Below are positions 41,363 to 48,919 of a stretch of DNA of 64,000 nucleotides, one piece after another. The notes under the pieces were generated by a model that saw nothing but the letters and a program-made list of their open reading frames with translations, was not told where the DNA came from and searched no databases. This stretch comes from Sulfuritalea sp. (GTDB lineage: Bacteria; Pseudomonadota; Gammaproteobacteria; Burkholderiales; Rhodocyclaceae): NCBI GenBank assembly GCA_022842325.1, contig JALHPU010000009.1, forward strand, positions 1-64,000, in the 5' to 3' direction. Each line of letters opens with the position of its first letter. Within the stretch, counting starts at the first letter, position 1. A program made the position numbers and the translations under genes.

Positions 41363-41743
41363 TCATTTCCGCAGCGGACGGGAACCCCCTCGCCAACGCC
41401 AGATCCACGCATAGAGCGCCAGGTTGAGCAGGACGACCAGGCCACCGAGGGCATACTGGAATGTCGCGTCGAGTCCCGCCGGATAGATGATCGGCAGCAG
41501 GTAGTGGTCGATGAAACCGCCCGCATAACCCGCGTCGCCGGCCGCCAGCCGCAGCCGCTGCTCGAGCGGCGTCAGCGGACAAATGCCGTGGCTGAATTCG
41601 ATCGCGGCGCCCCATGCGGCGGCCGGCAGGTGCAGCCAGGCCATCCATTTCCAGCGCAGGCAGAACAGGGCGCCGAGCCCGACGAAGAGGATGAAGGCCA
41701 GGTGCAGGAGGACGATTAGGTCCGCGGCGATGCGCTCGATCAC
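41363..41743 (-). CDS. DUF2784 small membrane protein
   Basis: 126 residues with three or four membrane helices. DLIVLLHLAFILFVGLGALF and WLHLPAAAWGAAIEFSHGICPLTPLEQRLR match the DUF2784 family, including the conserved Cys-Pro-Leu-Thr segment. Function unknown; members are inner-membrane proteins. It precedes the terminator at 41309-41345. Confidence 0.88.
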   Translation of the reverse strand: MIERIAADLIVLLHLAFILFVGLGALFCLRWKWMAWLHLPAAAWGAAIEFSHGICPLTPLEQRLRLAAGDAGYAGGFIDHYLLPIIYPAGLDATFQYALGGLVVLLNLALYAWIWRWRGGSRPLRK

Positions 41744-41782
41744 GCGACGACAGGCTCCGGGTTGGCGACGTCCGGCGGCGGA

Positions 41783-42262
41783 TCAAGCGGCGACGAGCAC
41801 CGTCGGCTCGATCGCGACCGGGAAATTCACCGAGTTGGCGATGAAGCACATCCGGTGCGCTTCCTCGTGCAGCGCCGCGGCCCGCGCCGCATCGGCTCCC
41901 GCCGCCAGCGTCGCCACCGGCCGTAGCACCGCGCCGGAAAAGCGCCCGCCGCCGCCGGCATCCTCAACCATAGTGCCCACGGCGTCGTCGTGGTAGGCCA
42001 GCACCACGATCTGCGCCTGGGTACAAAGGTGCAAATACCACAGCATGTGGCAGGACGACAGCGAGGCGACCAGCAGGTCCTCGGGATTCCAGCGCGCCGC
42101 ATCGCCGCGAAATGCCGGATCCGACGAGCCGGGCAGTTCGGGCTTGCCCGGCGCCGAGATCACGTGCTGGCGCGAATAGGCGCGATAGTCCGCGGTGCCC
42201 TGACCGAGGTTGCCGGTCCATTCGGTGCGGGTGGCGTAGGTGTGCTGTTTGTCGTGGGGCAT
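41783..42262 (-). CDS. OsmC/Ohr-family peroxiredoxin-like protein
   Basis: 159 residues. WNPEDLLVASLSSCHMLWYLHLC carries the first redox Cys and EEAHRMCFIANSVNFPV the second, in OsmC-like spacing. Such proteins reduce organic hydroperoxides with dithiol cofactors. The Glu and Arg of Ohr are not all obvious, so I place it in the general OsmC group. It stands alone between pssA and the DUF2784 gene. Confidence 0.85.
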   Translation of the reverse strand: MPHDKQHTYATRTEWTGNLGQGTADYRAYSRQHVISAPGKPELPGSSDPAFRGDAARWNPEDLLVASLSSCHMLWYLHLCTQAQIVVLAYHDDAVGTMVEDAGGGGRFSGAVLRPVATLAAGADAARAAALHEEAHRMCFIANSVNFPVAIEPTVLVAA

Positions 42263-42328
42263 GGGATGACTCCGGATAGCTTGTCGGTATCGGCGCGGTG
42301 CCTACGGCCCCGGCGCGTAGCGACCGGC

Positions 42329-42955
42329 TCAGAACTTCGGGAAGCGGATGCGACTGACCATCAGCGAGCCGGAAACCGCAAACACCAGGACCAGCGGATG
42401 CAGCGTGAAGCCGGCGAGCTTGAGTTCGCCGAACCAGAGGGACTCGCGCAATGCGCCCTGCGTCGCGGCGACGAACAGCATGATCACCAGCAACAGCGAG
42501 GTCGGAATCGGCGTGCCTTCGAAGTATTTGACCTTGCTGCCACCGTCGGACAGCGCTTCGGCCGTGATGTTGTAGCGCGCCAGGCGCGATACGCCGCAGG
42601 CGACAAAATAGACCAGGATGATCCGGTCGTAGAGGCCCTGCATGCCGCAACCGTAGGCGATCGCCGCAGGCGCCACGCCGAAGGAAATCACGTCGGCCAG
42701 CGAGTCGAGTTCGCGCCCCATGGTCGAGGTCTCCTGCCGCCAGCGGGCGATCCGGCCATCCAGCACATCGAAGACAACAGCCGCGAGCACCATGCCGCAG
42801 GCAAAGTAGATATGCATGACCTCGCCCACCTGCAGGTAGGTCATGACCGAAAACAAAGCGCCCATGCCGCAGACCGCGTTGCCGAGGGTGAACCAGTCGG
42901 CAAGATGGAACTCGCGGATCATGGAGAATGGTTTGTTCAGTTTGGGTAGCATCAT
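42329..42955 (-). CDS. pssA: CDP-diacylglycerol-serine O-phosphatidyltransferase
   Basis: 208 residues with about seven membrane helices. The CDP-alcohol phosphotransferase motif is DGRIARWRQETSTMGRELDSLADV, matching D..DG..AR........G...D...D with the first Asp in FDVLDGR. The start MMLPKLNKPFSMIREFHLADWFTLGN is typical of bacterial type II PssA. It makes phosphatidylserine at the inner membrane. No phosphatidylserine decarboxylase lies beside it. Confidence 0.88.
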   Translation of the reverse strand: MMLPKLNKPFSMIREFHLADWFTLGNAVCGMGALFSVMTYLQVGEVMHIYFACGMVLAAVVFDVLDGRIARWRQETSTMGRELDSLADVISFGVAPAAIAYGCGMQGLYDRIILVYFVACGVSRLARYNITAEALSDGGSKVKYFEGTPIPTSLLLVIMLFVAATQGALRESLWFGELKLAGFTLHPLVLVFAVSGSLMVSRIRFPKF

Positions 42956-43051
42956 GACCGACAGGATACGCCACCGCGCCGGAATACTCTGTTGCCGACC
43001 GCACCCTGGCGCGCGCCGTCGGACCCCGGCATCACCTTCACTTGGCAGCCT

Positions 43052-43417
43052 TCACTTCTTGTCCTGCTCCCAGTGAAACTTGTGCATCACACGATGCACT
43101 ATCGGCGCGAAGAGCAGGCTCGCGGCGACAATGAATACCAGGCCTGCGTAGAGCGCATAGAGGCCGGCAAACACCTTGCCGCCATCCGTCAGCGGCGCAT
43201 CGACGGGCCCCATGCCACCCATCAGCATGGCCGAGTTCACGAAGGCATCGCGCCATGGGAGTTGTTCGAAGTACATATAACCGGCCATGCCGATCATCAG
43301 CGAGAACAACAGGAGTGCGAGCGCCGCCGCGATGTGGAGCAGGACTCGCCGCACGAACAGGTGGCGCGGGAGCGGCGGATGGGCTTTGGGCTCGTACATG
43401 AAGGTATCGCTCCGCAT
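43052..43417 (-). CDS. Two-helix ion-channel-like membrane protein
   Basis: 121 residues. Two hydrophobic helices (VLLHIAAALALLLFSLMIGMAGYMYF and FAGLYALYAGLVFIVAASLLFAPIV) flank a re-entrant-like segment WRDAFVNSAMLMGGMGPV. The arrangement recalls two-helix potassium channels, but the selectivity filter TVGYG is missing (LMGGMG instead). It may be a channel relative without K+ selectivity or a structural protein. The ATG at 43417 was chosen; 43399 is possible. Upstream in-frame codons fall in the isochorismatase gene and are rejected. Confidence 0.7.
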   Translation of the reverse strand: MRSDTFMYEPKAHPPLPRHLFVRRVLLHIAAALALLLFSLMIGMAGYMYFEQLPWRDAFVNSAMLMGGMGPVDAPLTDGGKVFAGLYALYAGLVFIVAASLLFAPIVHRVMHKFHWEQDKK

Positions 43418-43423
43418 GACCTG

Positions 43424-43462
43424 TGGATCGCGGCGCCGTGTCGCCAGCGCCGACTCCCGGCA
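43424..43462 (-). repeat. Dispersed repeat, intergenic copy
   Basis: On the minus strand, GGGAGTCGGCGCTGGCGACA CGGCGCCGCGATCC is among the best matches to the repeat consensus. It separates the isochorismatase stop from the channel-like gene. Confidence 0.65.
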
Positions 43463-43467
43463 GAGGG

Positions 43468-44016
43468 CTAGAGCCCCGTGCACACCTCGTCGACCGCCTG
43501 CACCCGGGCAAACAATCCATTGAGCGCCGCGAGGAAAGCGGCGTGCACGGTCGCGGCGGGCACCGTCGTCCCGCCGAAGGATAGCGCGCGGGTGGCGCAG
43601 GCATCGTGCGCCAGCACACACTCGAAGCCGAGGTCGCCGGCGGCACGCACGGTGCTGTCGATGCACATGTGGGTCATCATGCCGGCGACGACCAGGCGCG
43701 TGATCTGGTTGTCGCGCAGATGCTGCAGCAGGGGCGTATCGCGAAAGCTGTTGGGGAAGTTCTTGCGGATGATGGTTTCACCCTCGCGCGGCGCCACGGA
43801 GGGGTGAATCTCGACGCCGGTGGTTCCCGGCACGAAGAAGCCGGCGCCGGGGCGGGTGGCAATGTGCTGCACATGAATCACCGGCAGCGGCTTGCCGCGG
43901 AAGGCCTCGATCAGTTTTCCCGCCCGCGCTGCGGCCTCGACGCTGCCCGCCAGTTCCATGGCGCCCCCGGGAAAGTAGTCGTTCTGGATGTCGATCACCA
44001 GCAGTGCTGTGCTCAT
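43468..44016 (-). CDS. Isochorismatase-family cysteine hydrolase
   Basis: 182 residues. The triad is visible: Asp in LLVIDIQNDYFPGG, Lys in TIIRKNFPNSF, and Cys in VVAGMMTHMCIDSTVRAA. Family members hydrolyse nicotinamide, isochorismate or N-carbamoyl amides; with the MMTHMC motif this is closest to uncharacterised YcaC/isochorismatase-like enzymes. GGAGG precedes the ATG at 44016, so the longer frame is rejected. It follows the IclR gene in the same direction. Confidence 0.88.
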   Translation of the reverse strand: MSTALLVIDIQNDYFPGGAMELAGSVEAAARAGKLIEAFRGKPLPVIHVQHIATRPGAGFFVPGTTGVEIHPSVAPREGETIIRKNFPNSFRDTPLLQHLRDNQITRLVVAGMMTHMCIDSTVRAAGDLGFECVLAHDACATRALSFGGTTVPAATVHAAFLAALNGLFARVQAVDEVCTGL

Positions 44017-44063
44017 TGGATACCTCCGATGGATGTTCGATTTATTGCCGGCGCGACCGGAGG

Positions 44064-44891
44064 CTAGCCGCGCAGCCCCAGCGACGCCTCCAGTTGCCGC
44101 ACCAGTTCGATCAGCTTCGGGCGCACTTCGCCGAGCAGGAATTCCTTCGACAGGGAAAACGCCGCGCCGCCGCAGTTGATGGCCATCGGCGGCAGGCCGC
44201 CGCCGGGACGCAGCGGCACGGCGATGGCATTGACATCCGACTGCCACTCGCCGAAGGAGCTGACGCAGCCGGTCTCGCGGTATTCCTGCAGCGCGCGTTC
44301 GATGCCGTCGCGGATCGCCGGCCAGGCCACTTCGTCGAGTTCCTTGACGCGTTCCATGATGTCCTCGCGCTCGCGCTCGGGAATCATCGCCAGGTAGGCG
44401 CGCCCCATCGCCGTGGTGGCGATCGGAATGCGCGAGCCGACATCCAGCGACAGGGTCAGCGCCGCCGAACTGCGCGCATTGCCGACATAGATCATCGACA
44501 GGCGGTCGCGGCTGCCGAGCGACACCATGGCCTTGGAGAAGTCGGCAAGCTCCTGCATCATCGGCCGCGACAGGTCGCGCACGTCGAGCCGCGCCAGCAT
44601 CGCGCTGCCCAGCGCCAGGGTCGAGGTACCGAGGCGGTACTTGCCGGTCTCCTCGACGAAGACCAGATAGCCGAGCTTGGTCAGCGTGTAGGTCAGGCGC
44701 GACACGGTGGACTTGGGCAGCTTGGCGCGCTTGGCGATGTCCAGGTTGCCGAGCATCTTTTCGCCGGAGCTGAAGCAGGACAGCACGGAAAGCCCGCGTG
44801 CCAGCGCGGTGACGAAATGCCGGTCTTCCTTGCCGGCCAGCTTTTCTTCGACCGCCGGCACAGCGGCGGCGGCCTTCTTCTGTTTGATCAT
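44064..44891 (-). CDS. IclR-family transcriptional regulator
   Basis: 275 residues. A winged-helix N-terminus (ALARGLSVLSCFSSGEKMLGNLDIAKRAKLPKSTVSRLTYTLTKLGYL, residues about 30-78) is followed by the IclR effector domain (SLGSRDRLSMIYVGNARSS; GRAYLAMIPERERE; AVPLRPGGGLPPMAINCGG). IclR proteins bind small aromatic or fatty-acid-derived ligands and control nearby catabolic genes; the two acyl-CoA operons are obvious candidates (inference). The ATG at 44891 lies one base after the stop of the nitronate-monooxygenase gene. Confidence 0.9.
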   Translation of the reverse strand: MIKQKKAAAAVPAVEEKLAGKEDRHFVTALARGLSVLSCFSSGEKMLGNLDIAKRAKLPKSTVSRLTYTLTKLGYLVFVEETGKYRLGTSTLALGSAMLARLDVRDLSRPMMQELADFSKAMVSLGSRDRLSMIYVGNARSSAALTLSLDVGSRIPIATTAMGRAYLAMIPEREREDIMERVKELDEVAWPAIRDGIERALQEYRETGCVSSFGEWQSDVNAIAVPLRPGGGLPPMAINCGGAAFSLSKEFLLGEVRPKLIELVRQLEASLGLRG

Positions 44892-44892
44892 G

Positions 44893-45864
44893 TCAGTCCT
44901 CGTTATCAGTTTCGGCACACAGCGTGGCGCGGGCAGCCCGGTATTCGCGCCGCAGACGCTGCACCACTTCGCTTACGGAAAGAATCTCGTCGATCGAGCC
45001 GATGCCCTGGCCGACGCCCCAGATGTCGCGCCAGGCCTTGGTCCGGTCGGAACCGAAGCTCATGCTGGTCTTGTCGCGCAAGGGAAGATTGTCGGGGTCC
45101 AGGCCCTGGGCCGCGATGCTCGGCCGCAGGTAGTTGCCGTGCACCCCGGTGAAGTAGGGAGTATAGACAACGTCCGCGGCGCTGCTGTCGACAATCATCT
45201 GCTTGTAGCCATCGACCGCATTGGCTTCCGGCGTCGCAATGAAGCGCGTGCCCATGTAGGCCAGGTCGGCGCCCATCGCCTGTGCCGCAAGAATCTGCCC
45301 GCCGTTCGTGATGGCACCGGACAACGCGATCGGCCCGTCCCAGAAGCGCCGCACTTCCGACACCAGCGCGAAAGGACTCAGCATGCCGGCATGTCCGCCG
45401 GCGCCGGCCGCGACCAGGATCAGGCCGTCGACGCCGGCCTCCAGCGCCTTTTGCGCATGACGCACGTTGATCACGTCGTGGAACACGATGCCGCCATAGG
45501 CGTGCACTTCCTTGACCACGTCGCCCGGCGCGCGCAGGCTGGTGATGATCATCGGCACCTGGTGTTTGACGCAGAGCGCGATGTCGTGATCGAGGCGGTC
45601 GTTGGAGTGATGCACGATCTGGTTCACGGCGAAGGGTGCGACCTTCCTGCCGGGTTCCGCGCGGCGTGCGGCGGCGATCTCGGTCGTCATGGTGGTCAGC
45701 CATTCGTCGAGGATTTCCTTGGGCCGCGCGTTGAGCGCCGGGAAGGAACCGACGATGCCGGCCATGCATTGCGCCAGCACCAGTTGCGGCTGGGAAACAA
45801 TGAACATCGGCGCCCCGATCACCGGCAGTGCGAGATTGTCCTGCAGTATTTTTGGCAAGGCCAT
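44893..45864 (-). CDS. Nitronate monooxygenase / enoyl reductase-like TIM-barrel flavoprotein
   Basis: 323 residues. PVIGAPMFIVSQPQLVLAQCMAGIVGSFPALNARP is the FMN-binding N-terminus, and LILVAAGAGGHAG..SPFALV and GADLAYMGTRFIATPEA the phosphate-binding loops of the 2-nitropropane dioxygenase family. Many members near acyl-CoA genes act on enoyl or ring-derived CoA esters rather than nitronates, so the exact reaction is open. GGAG before the ATG at 45864 fixes the start. It is coupled to the IclR regulator downstream and follows the exporter gene by 8 bases. Confidence 0.87.
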   Translation of the reverse strand: MALPKILQDNLALPVIGAPMFIVSQPQLVLAQCMAGIVGSFPALNARPKEILDEWLTTMTTEIAAARRAEPGRKVAPFAVNQIVHHSNDRLDHDIALCVKHQVPMIITSLRAPGDVVKEVHAYGGIVFHDVINVRHAQKALEAGVDGLILVAAGAGGHAGMLSPFALVSEVRRFWDGPIALSGAITNGGQILAAQAMGADLAYMGTRFIATPEANAVDGYKQMIVDSSAADVVYTPYFTGVHGNYLRPSIAAQGLDPDNLPLRDKTSMSFGSDRTKAWRDIWGVGQGIGSIDEILSVSEVVQRLRREYRAARATLCAETDNED

Positions 45865-45872
45865 GAGTTCTC

Positions 45873-47303
45873 CTAAATGGATCGGCTCTGCCGCCCGCTG
45901 GTCATCAGCCAGGCAGGAATCAGGGCCAGACAGTAGACGAAGGCAATCATGAAAAAACCCTCCTGCATCGGCTGCAGGCCATGCACGGCATCCAGCTGGC
46001 GCTCGCGCGCTTCGAGGAACAGCGCCAGCAGCGTGACGCCCAGCGCACCGCCAAGCTGGCGAAAGAAGTTGATAGAGGCCGAGCCGGCCGCCTCCGTGCC
46101 ATAGGGCAGCAGGCGCAGCGCCCCGGCGTTGAGGCCCGGAATGATCAGGCCGAGTCCGACGCGGCCGATGGCGACCCAAAGCGCCAGCAGCCAGAAGCCG
46201 GTGAGCCGGGAAGAAAATCCCATGAGGATGGCCGACACCGAAAAGCAGGCCAATCCCGCCATCGCCACCCGGTTCGGCGGGAAGCGGTCCGCCAGCCGTC
46301 CCGAGAGCAGCAGCACGATGGCCAGCACGGCGCCGCCCGGCAGCAGCATCAGGCCGGCCTCGTAGGCCGAGAAGCCGGCGCCGATCTGGGCGAAGATCGG
46401 CGCCAGGTAGGTCGAACCGTAAATACCGATGCCATAGGCCAGCGCCACCAGTACCGCCGGCGCGAATCCGGTTTCGCGGAAGATGCGGAAATCCAGCAGG
46501 GGATGCAGGGTACGACGCTCCCAGACCACGAAGGCCACAGTTAGTGCGATGCCGAGCGCGAGGCCGGCAGTACCCGGCGCCGGCGCCCGGATCAGTGCCG
46601 CCAGGCCGCCGAGCACGGCACACAGGGCAGCCACCACCAGCACGAAGCCGATCGCGTCGAACGGCGGCTTGTGCGCGCCGGGCAGGGGCTTGCCGGCAAC
46701 GACGAAACGCGGCGCCAGCGCAATCGCCGCCAGGCACAAGGGCACGGTGACCAGAAACACCGCACGCCAGCCGAAGCTGTCGACCAGCAGGCCACCCGCC
46801 ACCGGCCCGACGGCGGGCGACAGCACGATGCCAAGGCCATAAGCGCCCATCGCCCGGCCGCGTTCGTGCACCGGGAAGACGTCGATGATGGCCACCATGG
46901 CCAGCGGCTGGATCAGGCCGGCGATGCTGCCCTGCCCGATGCGACACAGCGCCAGCAGTTCGAAGCGATCGGTCAGCGTGGCCAGCACCGAAAACATCAC
47001 CAGCAGCAGCAGCGCCACGACATAGGTGCGGCGCAGGCCGAAACGCTGCATGGCCCAGGTCGCCAGCAGCATCGAGGCCGTGGTGGCGGCAAGAAATCCG
47101 GTGGACAGGATCTGCACCTGGTCGTGGCCGACCTGGAAGACGCGGATGATTTCCGGCAGCGCGACATTGACCACCGTGGCCTCCATGATCGCCGAGACCG
47201 TGCCGAGCATCACGGTGACCACCACCCACCAGCGATAGAGCGGGCCGTGGCGGGCAAACATGGCCGCGACTTCCTGCTGCCGGGCTTCGGTTGCGGCGCT
47301 CAT
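45873..47303 (-). CDS. DHA2-family MFS exporter (EmrB-like)
   Basis: 476 residues with about 14 membrane helices. Motif A (LATWAMQRFGLRRTYVVALLL) and the antiporter motif C (LGIVLSPAVGPVAGGLLVD) identify a DHA2 drug/H+ antiporter. It probably exports the substrate or a toxic intermediate of the linked catabolism. It heads the minus-strand unit exporter - NMO - IclR and is divergent from operon 2. Confidence 0.9.
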   Translation of the reverse strand: MSAATEARQQEVAAMFARHGPLYRWWVVVTVMLGTVSAIMEATVVNVALPEIIRVFQVGHDQVQILSTGFLAATTASMLLATWAMQRFGLRRTYVVALLLLVMFSVLATLTDRFELLALCRIGQGSIAGLIQPLAMVAIIDVFPVHERGRAMGAYGLGIVLSPAVGPVAGGLLVDSFGWRAVFLVTVPLCLAAIALAPRFVVAGKPLPGAHKPPFDAIGFVLVVAALCAVLGGLAALIRAPAPGTAGLALGIALTVAFVVWERRTLHPLLDFRIFRETGFAPAVLVALAYGIGIYGSTYLAPIFAQIGAGFSAYEAGLMLLPGGAVLAIVLLLSGRLADRFPPNRVAMAGLACFSVSAILMGFSSRLTGFWLLALWVAIGRVGLGLIIPGLNAGALRLLPYGTEAAGSASINFFRQLGGALGVTLLALFLEARERQLDAVHGLQPMQEGFFMIAFVYCLALIPAWLMTSGRQSRSI

Positions 47304-47330
47304 GCACTACCTTCCTGCCAGCACCGATCC

Positions 47331-47490
47331 CACGGCCGGCTCTGCATAGCCGGCCGGCTGCGGCAGCACGGAGCAGTGCTCCGCGAAACCCTGCCTTCGC
47401 CCCAAGGCAGGGGGTGACGGCGGTTCGCCGCTGCGCGGCTCCATGTGATGGCTGCACCCCCTTGGGGCGGCCCGGCGGGGGCACTCATGG
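47331..47490 (+). repeat. Modular hairpin repeat, copy E
   Basis: This copy sits in the 451-bp gap between the MFS gene and operon 2. Hairpin 1 is GGCCGGCTctgcatAGCCGGCC (47334-47355), hairpin 2 GGAGCAGTGCTCC (47370-47382). Then come CCCTGCCTTCGCCCCAAGGC AGGGGGTGAC and CGCTGCGCGGCTCC, ending with CTTGGGGCGGCCCGGCGG. Hairpins 1 and 2 match copy F in position but with changed, still pairing, bases. The tail matches copy G. Confidence 0.7.
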
Positions 47491-47608
47491 GTTGTATCGG
47501 GTGGGTTCCGGATTCAGTATCGTGTTCCGGATAGTGGCACAGCACGGAAAGCAGCGTCAAGCCGCGTTGGCCATCGAAGCGGCGCTTTGAAGGACGGCAA
47601 GACGCTCA

Positions 47609-47651
47609 GTCCGTGCTGATCATTGACTTTTTGGACGGACACGGGAAGAAT
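47609..47651 (+). promoter_or_regulatory. Candidate promoter and operator of operon 2
   Basis: TTGACT (47623-47628), 17 bases, then AAGAAT (47646-47651) is a plausible sigma-70 promoter 104 bases before the dehydrogenase ATG. The inverted half-sites GTCCGT (47609-47614) and ACGGAC (47635-47640) bracket the -35 box and could be an operator, for example for the IclR regulator. Both are readings by eye. Confidence 0.4.
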
Positions 47652-47754
47652 TCGCATCCTGCCGCATATTACAGAACCACGTTCTGCACTGCAGTCTTTC
47701 GACGGCAACCGGCGACGGCCAGCCATCCCCTTATCGGATCAGAGACACCCGCCT

Positions 47755-48909
47755 ATGGACCTGAACTTCAGTCCCGAAGAAAACGCCTTCCGCGAAGAAG
47801 TACGCCGCTTCGTCGAACAGAAACTGCCGCCCGAAATCCGCGACAAGGTGATGAACGGCGTGCATCTCGATCGCGATGAGCATGTGCACTGGCAGCGCAC
47901 CCTGCATGAACGCGGCTGGGGCGGTCCCGGCTGGCCCAGGGAATTCGGCGGGCCAGGCTGGACCCCGACCGAGCAGTACATCTTCGAGGAGGAATGCGCC
48001 AAAGGCGGCGCCCCGCGCCTGATCTCCTTCGGCCTCAAGATGATCGCGCCGGTGCTGATGGCCTTCGGCACGCCGCAACAGCAGCAGCGCTACCTGCCGA
48101 AGATCATGGCCGCCGAGGAATGGTGGTGCCAGGGCTATTCCGAACCCGGCGCCGGCTCCGACCTCGCCTCGGTCAAGACCCGCGCAGTCCGGGAGGGCGA
48201 CCACTACGTCGTCAACGGCCAGAAGACCTGGACCACGCTCGGCCAGTACGCCGACTGGATTTTCTGCCTGGTCCGCACCGATCCTGCGGCCAAGAAGCAA
48301 AGCGGGATTTCCTTCCTGCTGATCGACATGAAGACGCCGGGCGTCACGGTGCGCCCGATCATCACCCTGGACGGCGCGCACGAAGTCAATGAAGTCTGGC
48401 TGGAAGAGGTCAGGGTGCCGGTGGCAAATCTGATCGGCGAGGAAAACAAGGGCTGGACCTACGCCAAGTTCCTGCTCGGCCACGAACGCACCAACATCGC
48501 CGGCATCGGCATCGCCAAGCGCGAACTGGCGCGCTTGAAGCGCATCGCCGAGGCCGAGGGGCGGCTGGCCGATGCGCTGTTCGCCGCGCGCGTGGCGCAG
48601 GTCGAGATCGACTTGATGGCGCTCGAAATCACCAACCTGCGCGTGCTCTCCGCCGAACGCGCGAAGAAGGCGCCGGGACCGGAAGCCTCTATCCTCAAGA
48701 TCAAGGGCACCGAGATCCAGCAGGCCATCGCCGAACTGATGATGCAGGCCGTCGGGCCCTACGCCCTGCCCTTCAAACAGACCGACGTCGGCCCCGACTA
48801 TGCCGCCAACCTCGGCGCCGGCTACTGCAACCTGCGCAAGCTGTCGATCTTCGGCGGCTCCAACGAAATCCAGAAAAACATCATCTCGCAGATGATCATG
48901 GGACTGTGA
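47755..48909 (+). CDS. Acyl-CoA dehydrogenase, large (catalytic) subunit, PimC type
   Basis: 384 residues, closely similar to the gene at 30288: WWCQGYSEPGAGSDLASVKTRA, VNGQKTWTTLGQYADWIFCLVRT and LGHERTNIAGIGIAKRE with the candidate catalytic Glu. It ends FGGSNEIQKNIISQMIMGL, again without a QxHGGxG loop. It is a paralogue of the operon 1 large subunit and needs the downstream small subunit. ATG at 47755; an in-frame extension to 47623 lacks support. It is the first gene of operon 2. Confidence 0.9.
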   Translation: MDLNFSPEENAFREEVRRFVEQKLPPEIRDKVMNGVHLDRDEHVHWQRTLHERGWGGPGWPREFGGPGWTPTEQYIFEEECAKGGAPRLISFGLKMIAPVLMAFGTPQQQQRYLPKIMAAEEWWCQGYSEPGAGSDLASVKTRAVREGDHYVVNGQKTWTTLGQYADWIFCLVRTDPAAKKQSGISFLLIDMKTPGVTVRPIITLDGAHEVNEVWLEEVRVPVANLIGEENKGWTYAKFLLGHERTNIAGIGIAKRELARLKRIAEAEGRLADALFAARVAQVEIDLMALEITNLRVLSAERAKKAPGPEASILKIKGTEIQQAIAELMMQAVGPYALPFKQTDVGPDYAANLGAGYCNLRKLSIFGGSNEIQKNIISQMIMGL

Positions 48910-48919
48910 GGCCTACTCG

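Noticed and set aside
45864-47484. Fusion of the nitronate-monooxygenase-like protein with an upstream frame through the MFS gene
   Set aside because: The upstream part is a shifted frame of a clear membrane transporter. A Shine-Dalgarno and ATG at 45864 define the real start.
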